A DNA stretch of 29,885 bases. Origin: a virus. The notes beneath the pieces were generated by a model that saw only the letters and a program-made list of their open reading frames with translations, had not been told where the DNA came from and did no database searches. This document shows, piece by piece, positions 1 to 5,530 of this stretch (the stretch's first letter is position 1; every line of letters starts with the position of its first letter). Both the position numbers and the translations under genes were made by a program. The DNA lies in IMG/VR virus record IMGVR_UViG_3300001450_000138, positions 2,761 through 32,645 of that record. The stretch is one strand, 5' to 3'.

Positions 1-417
1 ATTCTTTCTCGTGGTCGAAAAATGGCTCTTTGGCCTAAGCGTCAAGGTGGCGGTTCTCAACTTCCAGCATACCAACAGACAGTTCTAAATCAAGCCGATG
101 CAATTTACTCGGCGGCTTTTACTGCTTATTGGAATGTTCTTGAAGAAAACGGTGCATCTCATCTTGAAATGACTCGTGCTTCTAATGCTAATCAAACAGA
201 CGGTGAGTCTTATTCAAATGTCGAGGCTTTTGTCAAGGCACGAAAGGCTTCAAAGGTTTCCGGTCTTAAGTTGGATATTAAGAACGAACTGTGGGTCAAT
301 TCCAACAATGAAAAGAAGTTCAGCATTTCAAATGCACTTCTTCGACCTTGTGACCCGTCGAAAGCACCTGTTGTCGAACAGGCTCAAGACGACAATGAAG
401 AAGAGGACTCTCAATGA
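1..417 (+). CDS. Unidentified protein with acidic C-terminal tail (5' end possibly cut by window edge)
   Basis: I do not recognise this protein. The frame is open to base 1, so the true start may lie outside the window. The first internal ATG is at 22 with no clear Shine-Dalgarno. From that ATG the product is 131 aa, with a lysine/glycine-rich beginning, a mixed alpha/beta-looking middle and a strongly acidic end (DDNEEEDSQ). Acidic tails of this kind occur on viral single-strand DNA-binding proteins, but no OB-fold signature is certain, so that is only an option. The stop codon overlaps a nine-residue micro-ORF at 414, and an 8-bp hairpin follows at 438-456. Coding potential is good; function unknown. 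Confidence 0.6.
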   Translation: MLSRGRKMALWPKRQGGGSQLPAYQQTVLNQADAIYSAAFTAYWNVLEENGASHLEMTRASNANQTDGESYSNVEAFVKARKASKVSGLKLDIKNELWVNSNNEKKFSISNALLRPCDPSKAPVVEQAQDDNEEEDSQ

Positions 418-443
418 GTATCTTCTTTGACGACGATGAATGA
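414..443 (+). CDS. Possible micro-ORF ending FFDDDE
   Basis: This nine-codon reading frame (MSIFFDDDE) starts with an ATG that overlaps the TGA of the preceding gene in the ATGA manner used elsewhere in this genome. A purine-rich GAAGAAGAGGA lies 6-16 nt upstream. I list it only because the same C-terminal six residues followed by a stop recur at 1574-1597 with different codons. It could be a real micropeptide, a frameshift-accessible tail for the upstream protein, or chance. Confidence 0.25.
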   Translation: MSIFFDDDE

Positions 444-456
444 TTTTTAATCATTC
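438..456 (+). terminator. Perfect 8-bp hairpin after the first gene
   Basis: GAATGATT (438-445), a TTT loop and AATCATTC (449-456) form a perfect stem overlapping the stop of the micro-ORF. There is no long T-run after it, so termination, RNA-end protection or a protein-binding site are all possible. Confidence 0.4.
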
Positions 457-589
457 GGGGAATTGACGGGTTAAAGAAAAAAACTCGCTGTGTTGAGAAA
501 ACAATGCAGGGCAAAACAAATCGGAGTTACGGATTCTCCCCAAAAATCCACCTTTTTTAAGGCAAGGTCTATCATACAAATTACTTTGA

Positions 590-627
590 TACCATATGGT
601 AAGGATAATTTGTAGCATACCTTATGT
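590..627 (+). promoter_or_regulatory. Composite palindromic element, copy A
   Basis: The element has a perfect 12-bp palindrome TACCATATGGTA (590-601) that runs into TAAGG. TAATTTGT follows (606-613), then CCTTATGT (620-627), whose CCTTA is complementary to the earlier TAAGG. The same three-part layout appears on the minus strand at 2308-2271 and 1538-1501. Here it precedes the small plus-strand gene at 650, which suggests an operator or promoter role. Binding by a replication or partition protein is an alternative. Confidence 0.6.
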
Positions 628-649
628 ATGTATTATGTGGGGTTTAGGT

Positions 650-823
650 ATGTTTTGGAAGAAGCGAGAACCGAAGTTTGTAATTAAAGTTAAACAGAAC
701 CGATACGAGAAGTTCATTATTGATGAATTGCGTGTAAGTGCAGATACTCAAGAAGAGTTAGAAAAAGAACTCATTCTTGCACTTAAACAAATCACCCAAC
801 AACTTCAGGAGATGAACGCTTGA
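650..823 (+). CDS. Small unidentified protein, 57 aa
   Basis: I do not recognise this protein. The frame is also open upstream from 596, but that start would lie inside the palindromic element, so I prefer the ATG at 650, preceded by the weak G-rich stretch GGGGTTTAGGT. The product starts MFWKKREPKF, has a basic N-terminal half, then a Glu/Gln-rich amphipathic helix that is probably short coiled coil. It is the first of three tiny genes whose stops overlap the next start: its TGA at 821-823 overlaps the following ATG at 823. Composite element A lies immediately upstream. Confidence 0.55.
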   Translation: MFWKKREPKFVIKVKQNRYEKFIIDELRVSADTQEELEKELILALKQITQQLQEMNA

Positions 824-1017
824 TGAGAATTGGCCCTGTTGCACCTTTAGGTCATGGCTATGTTGAAAAGCCTTATACTAATTGTAAATGGTGTCAAACA
901 AAACTTGACCCCAACCAACACATGATGTATTATTGCGATACCGCTTGTTTCTTTTCTCAAAATAAAACAGGTGAATCAATTCAAACACATTATGTTCTAA
1001 AGGAGGAAGAAGAATGA
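823..1017 (+). CDS. Small Zn-binding (four-Cys) protein, 64 aa
   Basis: The protein carries a plausible treble-clef or zinc-ribbon site: C21-x2-C24, then C38-x3-C42, in the context NCKWCQT and YYCDTACFF. The tail is acidic (KEEEE). The ATG at 823 overlaps the preceding stop by 1 nt; a TTG three bases earlier is a weaker alternative. Small proteins of this type in viruses are often nucleic-acid or protein adaptors, but no specific family is recognised. Its own stop overlaps the ATG of the next gene, whose AGGAGG ribosome-binding site lies inside this gene at 1001-1006. Confidence 0.65.
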   Translation: MRIGPVAPLGHGYVEKPYTNCKWCQTKLDPNQHMMYYCDTACFFSQNKTGESIQTHYVLKEEEE

Positions 1018-1178
1018 AATACCCAGAAAAATTTATCGTTGCTGCTTTAATTAAAATGGACTTAGAAGAACTTTCTGCTTTAGCAGATGCTCTTTGGGAA
1101 GATTGGAAAAGAGTAGATATGGCTTTGAAAGTTGTTCAAGAGATGGACAGGGAAACAAGAGAGGCGAGCGAAGAATAA
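1014..1178 (+). CDS. Small helical protein, 54 aa
   Basis: This short gene begins at ATG 1014, overlapping the preceding TGA as ATGA, with a strong AGGAGG ribosome-binding site eight bases upstream. It ends at TAA 1176-1178. The product (MKYPEKFIVAALIKMDLEEL...) is alpha-helical, with alternating hydrophobic and acidic residues and a Glu-rich end; no cysteine cluster or membrane segment is present. Strong start signals and coupling to the neighbour support a real gene. Function unknown. Confidence 0.6.
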   Translation: MKYPEKFIVAALIKMDLEELSALADALWEDWKRVDMALKVVQEMDRETREASEE

Positions 1179-1201
1179 TTCCTTAGCGGTGGAGGGTGGC
1201 A

Positions 1202-1251
1202 TAAGGTAGGGTGTGATAATGATGGTAAGTTATTACGCCCTTTTTACCTTA
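1202..1251 (+). ncRNA. Long imperfect hairpin element
   Basis: The outer arms TAAGGTA (1202-1208) and TACCTTA (1245-1251) pair over 7 bp. The inner arms GGGTGTGAT (1209-1217) and ATTACGCCC (1232-1240) pair over 9 bp, counting two G-U pairs, with a four-T bulge between the stems on the 3' side and a 14-nt loop. It follows the stop of the 1014 gene by about 25 nt, so it may be a 3'-end structure or a terminator of that operon. Confidence 0.45.
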
Positions 1252-1302
1252 ATCTTGGTGATTAAAAAAATAAAAATATAACGAGAGTTAGTATTGTCTC
1301 TC

Positions 1303-1498
1303 TACCGCAAATTAAATACCGTAAGGGTGCGAGGCCCTTTCCTACTCCCTAAAAAGAGATATGTGGGTTTGTTCGATAAAAACACCAAAAGGGTTTAATT
1401 AACTTGTTTTCGTTTCTTGTTGGAAAGATAGAATACGAGATGGCGGCTGTGAAAGGTCGGTCTTAGGTGTTTTCCCACTATCTTTTTTTCTTTTTTTA
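1303..1498 (+). ncRNA. Candidate structured small RNA with its own promoter and U-rich terminator
   Basis: An archaeal-looking TATA box (TAAAAATATAA, 1271-1281) lies about 25 nt before the proposed start near 1303. Inside are a hairpin AAGGG/CCCTT (1323-1339), weaker pairing around 1355-1385, and a long-range 8-bp stem AAAGATAG (1424-1431) with CTATCTTT (1478-1485). The sequence ends in a broken T-run (1483-1497), which fits archaeal termination. No reading frame or tRNA fold fits. The borders are estimates. Confidence 0.4.
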
Positions 1499-1500
1499 TG

Positions 1501-1538
1501 ATAAGGCTTGGTTACAAATTACCCCTTACCATATGGTA
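1501..1538 (-). promoter_or_regulatory. Composite palindromic element, copy B (minus orientation)
   Basis: Read on the minus strand, TACCATATGGTA (1538-1527) runs into TAAGG. TAATTTGT and then CCTTAT (1506-1501) follow, with the same parts and nearly the same spacing as copies A and C. No protein gene lies downstream on the minus strand, which argues against a simple promoter role for every copy. Confidence 0.55.
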
Positions 1539-1573
1539 GGCGTAAGCATAATCTACCGCAGGAGGGTGTAAAA

Positions 1574-1597
1574 GTGTTCTTTGACGATGACGAGTGA
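1574..1597 (+). CDS. Possible SD-led micro-ORF ending FFDDDE
   Basis: GTG at 1574 follows a strong ribosome-binding site (AGGAGGG, 1560-1566) at normal distance and encodes MFFDDDE before TGA. The last six residues and the stop match the micro-ORF at 414-443, while the final three codons differ synonymously. It lies between palindrome copies at 1527 and 1615. Too short for confident calling; listed because of the repeated peptide and the good ribosome-binding site. Confidence 0.3.
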   Translation: MFFDDDE

Positions 1598-1614
1598 CCG
1601 TATCTAACTTTTCT

Positions 1615-1626
1615 TACCATATGGTA
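1615..1626. repeat. Palindrome TACCATATGGTA, copy E
   Basis: This is a perfect 12-bp palindrome identical to those in copies A and B. The flanking TAATTTGT and CCTTA parts are missing: on the minus strand TAAG is followed by AAAAGTTAGATA. It is the most degenerate member of the set. Confidence 0.6.
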
Positions 1627-1667
1627 GGGCTTGGCTTGACATGTAAATGTATAGCCAAAAATGCACA

Positions 1668-1685
1668 CCTTACCTATATATAAGG
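1668..1685. promoter_or_regulatory. TATA-like box inside an inverted repeat
   Basis: CCTTA (1668-1672) and TAAGG (1681-1685) flank TATATATA (1675-1682). The near-symmetry means it could direct transcription either way. The arms match the TAAGG/CCTTA arms of the composite palindromic elements, so it may belong to the same control system. No gene start is seen at the expected distance. Confidence 0.35.
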
Positions 1686-1791
1686 ACAATCTTAAAATTC
1701 TTACTACAACCACTCCTCACTCCCACCCACAAACACACCCTATGTTCGTCACTCTCTGTACTAAGAACTTTAACCTATTTCTACTACATAG

Positions 1792-1817
1792 AACCATATG
1801 GTAAGTGTATAATTTGT
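1792..1817 (+). promoter_or_regulatory. Composite palindromic element, copy D
   Basis: AACCATATGGTA (1792-1803) has the 10-bp core palindrome plus AG and then TAATTTGT (1810-1817). The CCTTA arm is absent. It sits just before the hairpin terminator at 1837 and is the fourth copy sharing both palindrome and TAATTTGT. Confidence 0.55.
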
Positions 1818-1836
1818 TGGGCGACCCCAACTAAAA

Positions 1837-1860
1837 GAAAGAGGGCCGAAGCCCCCCTTC
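1837..1860 (-). terminator. UUCG-tetraloop terminator of the minus-strand genes
   Basis: On the minus strand GAAGGGGGGC, loop TTCG, and GCCCTCTTTC form a 10-bp stem with two G-U pairs and the very stable C(UUCG)G loop, followed by TTTT. It lies about 30 nt past the stop of the minus-strand gene ending at 1890. A T-run at 1864-1870 on the plus strand means it could also stop plus-strand transcription. Confidence 0.65.
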
Positions 1861-1889
1861 TCGTTTTTTTCATTCATCATCAAACAATA

Positions 1890-2102
1890 CTATCCCCCCA
1901 CATCAATTACCCAATCGAAAAGGTCAATTGCTGGATGCCATGCAATTCCATCAATAATCCAATCTTGAGAAATCCATATTTTTTCGCTACCCCTTGAATG
2001 TTCAGTAAAAAGCAAAGCCCAATAATCTTCTTGAGAATACCAAACCATTCCATATACTCTACTGGGTTGACCGTGTGCATTATTGCCTATCATAGAATAC
2101 AT
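1890..2102 (-). CDS. Unidentified aromatic-rich protein, 70 aa
   Basis: This is the second gene of the only minus-strand operon in the window. Its ATG (2102-2100) shares one base with the TAA of the upstream gene (TAATG). The product begins MYSMIGNNAHGQPSRVYGMV and is rich in Trp, Tyr and Asp, with several WISQD/WIIDG-like stretches suggesting a compact beta-rich fold; there are no cysteines or membrane segments. The hairpin at 1837-1860 closes the transcript. No family recognised. The coupled start and dedicated terminator make it more believable than the overlapping plus-strand frame. Confidence 0.6.
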   Translation of the reverse strand: MYSMIGNNAHGQPSRVYGMVWYSQEDYWALLFTEHSRGSEKIWISQDWIIDGIAWHPAIDLFDWVIDVGG

Positions 2103-2269
2103 TAGTAATCACCTTGAATATAAACGGTCTTAATTCGCCCCTCATCTTTCAGTTCTTCATAACAACCTTCGCATAGGTGTCCAAATTCGGGTAATGTCAT
2201 AATTACCTTTGTTGAACCACATTCGTAGCCTTCACATGTCCTTGACATGTTATTATCAATCATTTTCAT
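2102..2269 (-). CDS. Small zinc-ribbon-like protein, 55 aa
   Basis: Read on the minus strand, the frame begins ATG 2269-2267 (MKMIDNNMSR; an ATG two codons later is an alternative) and ends TAA 2104-2102. It has two Cys pairs, TCEGYECGS (C-x4-C) and LCEGCYEEL (C-x2-C), spaced about 16 residues apart, as expected for a small Zn ribbon. A predicted helix (EGCYEELKDEG) follows the second pair. There is no clear Shine-Dalgarno. Composite element C lies directly upstream, ending only about two bases before the start, so the message may be nearly leaderless. Probably a regulatory or adaptor protein; the precise role is unknown. Confidence 0.65.
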   Translation of the reverse strand: MKMIDNNMSRTCEGYECGSTKVIMTLPEFGHLCEGCYEELKDEGRIKTVYIQGDY

Positions 2270-2270
2270 C

Positions 2271-2308
2271 ACATAAGGTAGTTCACAAATTTACCTTACC
2301 ATATGGTT
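2271..2308 (-). promoter_or_regulatory. Composite palindromic element, copy C (upstream of the minus-strand genes)
   Basis: Minus-strand reading gives AACCATATGGTA (2308-2297), then a perfect inverted repeat TAAGGTA / TACCTTA around AATTTGT, ending in CCTTATGT at 2278-2271. The layout matches copy A almost base for base. It ends two bases before the start codon at 2269. Confidence 0.6.
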
Positions 2309-2366
2309 CACTTTGGGAATTTTTTTATTAAAAAACATTAAATACGCAAAGCCCATCATAATAATC

Positions 2367-2696
2367 ATGCGAGAATTTATGAAAAAGGCTATGCGCCAAC
2401 ATAAAAATACCTTATATTTGCCCTCAATGTGGGCCATGATGGAAGAAATAGATAAAATTTTATGGCTTTGGGACCATTTTGACACACTTTGGCGCAACTC
2501 ATACCCCCCACCAGCAAAAAATCAAGAAGAATTAGGCTTAATACTTGCGGAGATACGCAAAACTCGGCAAAACTGTAAAACTTTATATAATCAATGCGAA
2601 TTAGATAGTAATAGTTGGAGTGCGCTACAAGACTTACCATTAGAAACTCTCGTAATTCGCCAAACAGGGAATACAACAAAAGAAAATAAAGAATAA
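2367..2696 (+). CDS. Unidentified helical protein, about 109 aa
   Basis: I do not recognise this protein. The frame is open from about 2313 with only a TTG there; the first ATG is at 2367 (MREFMKKAMRQHK), and ATGs at 2379 and 2391 are alternatives, none with a strong ribosome-binding site. The product looks alpha-helical, with a basic N-terminus, a Trp-rich stretch (ILWLWDHFDTLW), a proline turn (YPPPAK) and a helical, possibly coiled-coil second half. A minus-strand frame of 96 aa covers the same bases, but it lacks start signals and would break the direction of the array. Function unknown. Confidence 0.5.
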   Translation: MREFMKKAMRQHKNTLYLPSMWAMMEEIDKILWLWDHFDTLWRNSYPPPAKNQEELGLILAEIRKTRQNCKTLYNQCELDSNSWSALQDLPLETLVIRQTGNTTKENKE

Positions 2697-2724
2697 TAAC
2701 TTATTTTAAAGGGAGATAATAATA

Positions 2725-2826
2725 ATGTTGCTAATAAACTTTCGCTGGGAATGGATTAAAAAAGAAAAATTTTTTTTCGCTAGTCCCAAAAAAATTCCCG
2801 GCCATTTTTTCAACAAGGCGGTGTAA
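2725..2826 (+). CDS. Small basic aromatic peptide, 33 aa
   Basis: The ATG at 2725 follows a GGGAGAT ribosome-binding site (2711-2717). The product begins MLLINFRWEWIKKEKFFF and is rich in Phe, Trp and Lys. Its WEWIKKE stretch loosely resembles the tag of the following genes, but the match is too weak to count. It ends at TAA 2824-2826, three bases before the next ATG. Short length keeps confidence moderate. Confidence 0.4.
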   Translation: MLLINFRWEWIKKEKFFFASPKKIPGHFFNKAV

Positions 2827-2828
2827 TA

Positions 2829-2861
2829 ATGGGTTGGCAAGATATATTAGGAAGGTGGTAA
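2829..2861 (+). CDS. Ten-residue ORF consisting only of the tag motif
   Basis: ATG 2829 to TAA 2861 encodes MGWQDILGRW. This is nearly identical to the start of the proteins at 7680 (MSWQDILK) and others, and then stops. AAGGCGGTG lies 5-13 nt upstream as a possible ribosome-binding site, and the next tagged gene starts at 2863. It may be a genuine tag-only peptide, the remnant of a deleted gene, or a leader. Its presence suggests that the tag can be gained or lost as a unit. Confidence 0.4.
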   Translation: MGWQDILGRW

Positions 2862-2862
2862 T

Positions 2863-4416
2863 ATGGATTGGAAAATTATTTTAAAAAATGATATGACTTA
2901 TGAACAAAGAAGAGAAGTAGACGAAGAAGTTACTAAAATAGTAAATAGCATGGAAGGTGTATCTTGGAGAATAGAAGATTTTGGTCATACTTTCGGCAAT
3001 GCAATTTTTACCAATGATGATGGCTATAAAATTTCTGGAAAAATACCCAATATAAATTCAGTCATACTACGAGCAGGGTTGGCTGGCCCATTCAAGAAAA
3101 GGATGGTAGAAGATATGTTTAAGCCATCCTTCCGTTCATTAGATTGGTTTTTAGAAGTCATTACACCGATAGATAATATTACACACAATAAGTTTGGGGA
3201 TTCCTTAACAGTTTATGGAACGAGTGGTAATGAGTATAATATTGAATTATTAAGTATTAAGAGTAGCGGGTGTTACGAGGTCACTACCGAAGAAGGTTAC
3301 CACATATGTATTGAAATAGTACAATCAAAACCCGTAGGTGATAATTTATTAGGATTGACATTGGGGTTACTAAATGACGAGGAATCGTCTTCGCAAATTG
3401 ATGGAATACAGGATTATATTAGCGGAACCGCATATGTAGAATGTTTCGTTTGTGGCATAGAAACTGAAGTAGAATTTAAAGATAACAGATATTTTACATG
3501 TAATAACTGCGAAGCAGATAATTACTTAGAAAATATATCCTTTGAGCCGGGGTTTGCTGCGACTACTAGTGTGCAACCGTTTGATGGACCACTAGGAACT
3601 ATAGATAATTTAAGAGATTATCATATTGCAGGAGAAATATTCTCCGATGGAAATGCCGTATTTACTTTGGCAAACCCCCAAAATTTTTATTTATCAGTTA
3701 TAGGCGACACCAATAGGGAATTAAATTATTTAGGGGAAGGCATATATATTAATGATAAAGAATTTTTTAGTGAGGATGGTTATGAGATAGACATAGAAAC
3801 GTTTATAACAGATGATTATGACATAATGAGACTAATCGTAGCAAACACAGACTATGATTATGATGATTTATATGAAATAATGGACTTTGAGAATCTAAGT
3901 GGAGATTTATGGTCCGACAATCAGGGTGAATATTTAGACGGTAATGGCAATTTTACCGATGAAATAAATGTAATGTTTGATATTAGTAACTTGTCCGAAG
4001 AAGAATTTATTAAGGCGGCTATAAAAGAATGGAATTTTGACGAAAACGAAGTATTAGACTTATTTGATTATGAACAAGACGGAGTTTTTTGGACCAAAGA
4101 TGAAAAAAAATACGAACTCGATAATGGTGAAATGGTTGAAATTAATGATGAAGGAATTACAAAGAACTTAAGTAGTAAAGCCGTTCTCCCTATTAATATG
4201 AAGTGGACAGACTACCTTAAGAAAACTTCCAATGAAGAGGCTGAGGATTGGGAATCTGCCTTAAAGAGTTTTATTTCCGATGGTAAAAAATTGGGAATAC
4301 CTTTGTCGGTAATGGAATTATTGAAGTTGGCTAAAGAGGCCACGACTTCTCAGAGCGAAGGTTTTGAAACTCTACACCGACCTACCTTCAGTGAGGAGGA
4401 AGAGGAAGATGTTTGA
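2863..4416 (+). CDS. Large tagged protein with a zinc ribbon, 517 aa
   Basis: The protein starts with the tag MDWKIILK. Most of it is unrecognised and Asp/Glu/Asn-rich, apparently beta-rich. C194-x2-C197 and C213-x2-C216 (CFVC...CNNC) form a clear zinc-ribbon site. Near the C-terminus a second tag-like segment (MKWTDYLKK, residues 446-454, at 4198) precedes about 70 residues ending in an acidic tail (SEEEEEDV), as if a second short tagged gene had been fused on. No good ribosome-binding site precedes the in-frame ATG at 4198, so an internal start is not favoured. The stop overlaps the next gene's start by 8 nt. Possibly a virion or scaffold-associated protein; no family known to me. Confidence 0.65.
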   Translation: MDWKIILKNDMTYEQRREVDEEVTKIVNSMEGVSWRIEDFGHTFGNAIFTNDDGYKISGKIPNINSVILRAGLAGPFKKRMVEDMFKPSFRSLDWFLEVITPIDNITHNKFGDSLTVYGTSGNEYNIELLSIKSSGCYEVTTEEGYHICIEIVQSKPVGDNLLGLTLGLLNDEESSSQIDGIQDYISGTAYVECFVCGIETEVEFKDNRYFTCNNCEADNYLENISFEPGFAATTSVQPFDGPLGTIDNLRDYHIAGEIFSDGNAVFTLANPQNFYLSVIGDTNRELNYLGEGIYINDKEFFSEDGYEIDIETFITDDYDIMRLIVANTDYDYDDLYEIMDFENLSGDLWSDNQGEYLDGNGNFTDEINVMFDISNLSEEEFIKAAIKEWNFDENEVLDLFDYEQDGVFWTKDEKKYELDNGEMVEINDEGITKNLSSKAVLPINMKWTDYLKKTSNEEAEDWESALKSFISDGKKLGIPLSVMELLKLAKEATTSQSEGFETLHRPTFSEEEEEDV

Positions 4417-5530
4417 GTGGGACCGAAATGGTGCTTTGGCATTACTTACACAATATAAGAATTTTTGGGGTGCAAGTAAAAACGCACAATTTGGCATTAC
4501 AGGAAACCCTGATGCTAATACAAAAAAGGTTAATGCTAAGTCAGTTTATCTTTCAGTAGAAAATCATGGCCGTGTAGGAATGTCAAGAAAAAATATAGAC
4601 TTTTCCGGTGGCGGTGCAATTTTAGAAAAACTTTTATCATTCTTAGAAAGAGAAACATTTCTTGAAGAAGACCTTCTCGATTTTGAAGACATGGAAAGAG
4701 ATTTAGATAGATTGGAAACAAGAGGAAATAGAAATCCCGCTAACATTACATTTAGAACAATGACCTCATTTAAGCCCCCAGCCAATGAAGATGAAGAACC
4801 TGAAATTGAAAGGGGTATAGTAGCCGGTCATTTTTTAACAGTTCCTTATTGGGAATACCGACAATGGAAATCAAAGAAACTTAACCAATCCTTTCCGAGT
4901 GACAGACCTAAACCTGAATGGTATGCGTTTTCTAAAGACGGCGGAGAACCACCGCAAAATAAAGCAAGACCTCCACTTTGGCAAGCAATTTTGGGTGAAA
5001 AAAATAGCCTAAGAAATTTGGTAGCCGATGTTAAGGAATTGGTCGAAAAGAGTATGGGGCCGGGACCAGAACCAATAAAAATTGATGTTAATGCTAATTT
5101 AGGTCCAAAGACTGGAGAAAGGTTAGCGGCTATTGCTGGATTAAATAAAGTGATACAAGAGGTTATGGCTGACGGAACTATTTACACAACGGGTAGAAGA
5201 TTTCCCGTAAAGAGTAGACTTAACAATGCAGTGAGAAGTAAAACATTTAACATTAGTTCTTCGGACTTAGCAATTCTTGTTGAAACTTGCACTGTGACTA
5301 TTGACGGTGAGCGTGTTGAGATTGACGAAGTGGTAAATTATGAAAAAATAAATAACATTACAATGAAATTTCCAAAGAGTAATAAAACTCTTAATAATGT
5401 CGTGAGGGCAGTAATGGGAGAAAAAATGGAAACATTCAAAGTTCCCGGTAGCACAGAAGGTGACGGTATTACTCTCAAACAAATTGATGCTATGGAAGCG
5501 TTTAGTAATTTAATGAAGGTGTTGAAATGA
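4409..5530 (+). CDS. Unidentified protein, 373 aa
   Basis: The ATG at 4409 lies inside the end of the preceding gene and follows GAGGAGGAAGAGG, a good ribosome-binding site; an in-frame start at 4364 would overlap more. The protein begins MFEWDRNGALALL, without a canonical tag. A segment PLWQAILGEK around residue 191 (TGG at 4979) resembles the tag in the middle of the chain, where a probably linker-like region (GPGPEP) and a second predicted domain follow. A proline-rich stretch at residues 175-190 would fit a domain boundary. No family is recognised. The stop overlaps the next ATG (ATGA). Confidence 0.6.
   Translation: MFEWDRNGALALLTQYKNFWGASKNAQFGITGNPDANTKKVNAKSVYLSVENHGRVGMSRKNIDFSGGGAILEKLLSFLERETFLEEDLLDFEDMERDLDRLETRGNRNPANITFRTMTSFKPPANEDEEPEIERGIVAGHFLTVPYWEYRQWKSKKLNQSFPSDRPKPEWYAFSKDGGEPPQNKARPPLWQAILGEKNSLRNLVADVKELVEKSMGPGPEPIKIDVNANLGPKTGERLAAIAGLNKVIQEVMADGTIYTTGRRFPVKSRLNNAVRSKTFNISSSDLAILVETCTVTIDGERVEIDEVVNYEKINNITMKFPKSNKTLNNVVRAVMGEKMETFKVPGSTEGDGITLKQIDAMEAFSNLMKVLK

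Larger units (their letters stand above)
1179..1889. other. Non-coding region with hairpins, small-RNA candidate and palindromes
   Basis: No convincing protein gene is seen in these 711 bases. The stretch holds a long hairpin (1202-1251), a TATA-led structured-RNA candidate ending in a T-run (about 1303-1498), three copies of the TACCATATGGTA palindrome (1527, 1615, 1792), an SD-led micro-ORF (1574-1597), a TATA-like inverted repeat (1668-1685) and a hairpin terminator for the minus-strand genes (1837-1860). The dense symmetry suggests a control or replication region. Confidence 0.6.

Noticed and set aside
1290-1500. Possible tRNA, because of GTTCGAT near 1369
   Set aside because: No acceptor stem, D-arm or anticodon arm can be fitted around it.
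1559-1597. Frame reading QEGVKVFFDDDE, matching a PCNA-binding box pattern (Q-x-x-V-x-x-F-F)
   Set aside because: The upstream part of the frame spans a ribosome-binding site and a palindrome with no credible start; the other FFDDDE copy lacks the pattern.
1519-1713. Minus-strand ORF of 64 aa
   Set aside because: It covers two palindrome copies and the SD-led micro-ORF, without start signals or protein-like composition.
1647-1997. Plus-strand ORF of 116 aa
   Set aside because: It runs through a palindrome and a hairpin terminator, has no ribosome-binding site, and opposes the better supported minus-strand genes.
590-2308. CRISPR-like repeats
   Set aside because: The palindromes are irregularly spaced, face both ways and are only 12 bp long; no spacer pattern.
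2389-2679. Minus-strand ORF of 96 aa
   Set aside because: No ribosome-binding site; the plus-strand frame fits the direction of the array better.
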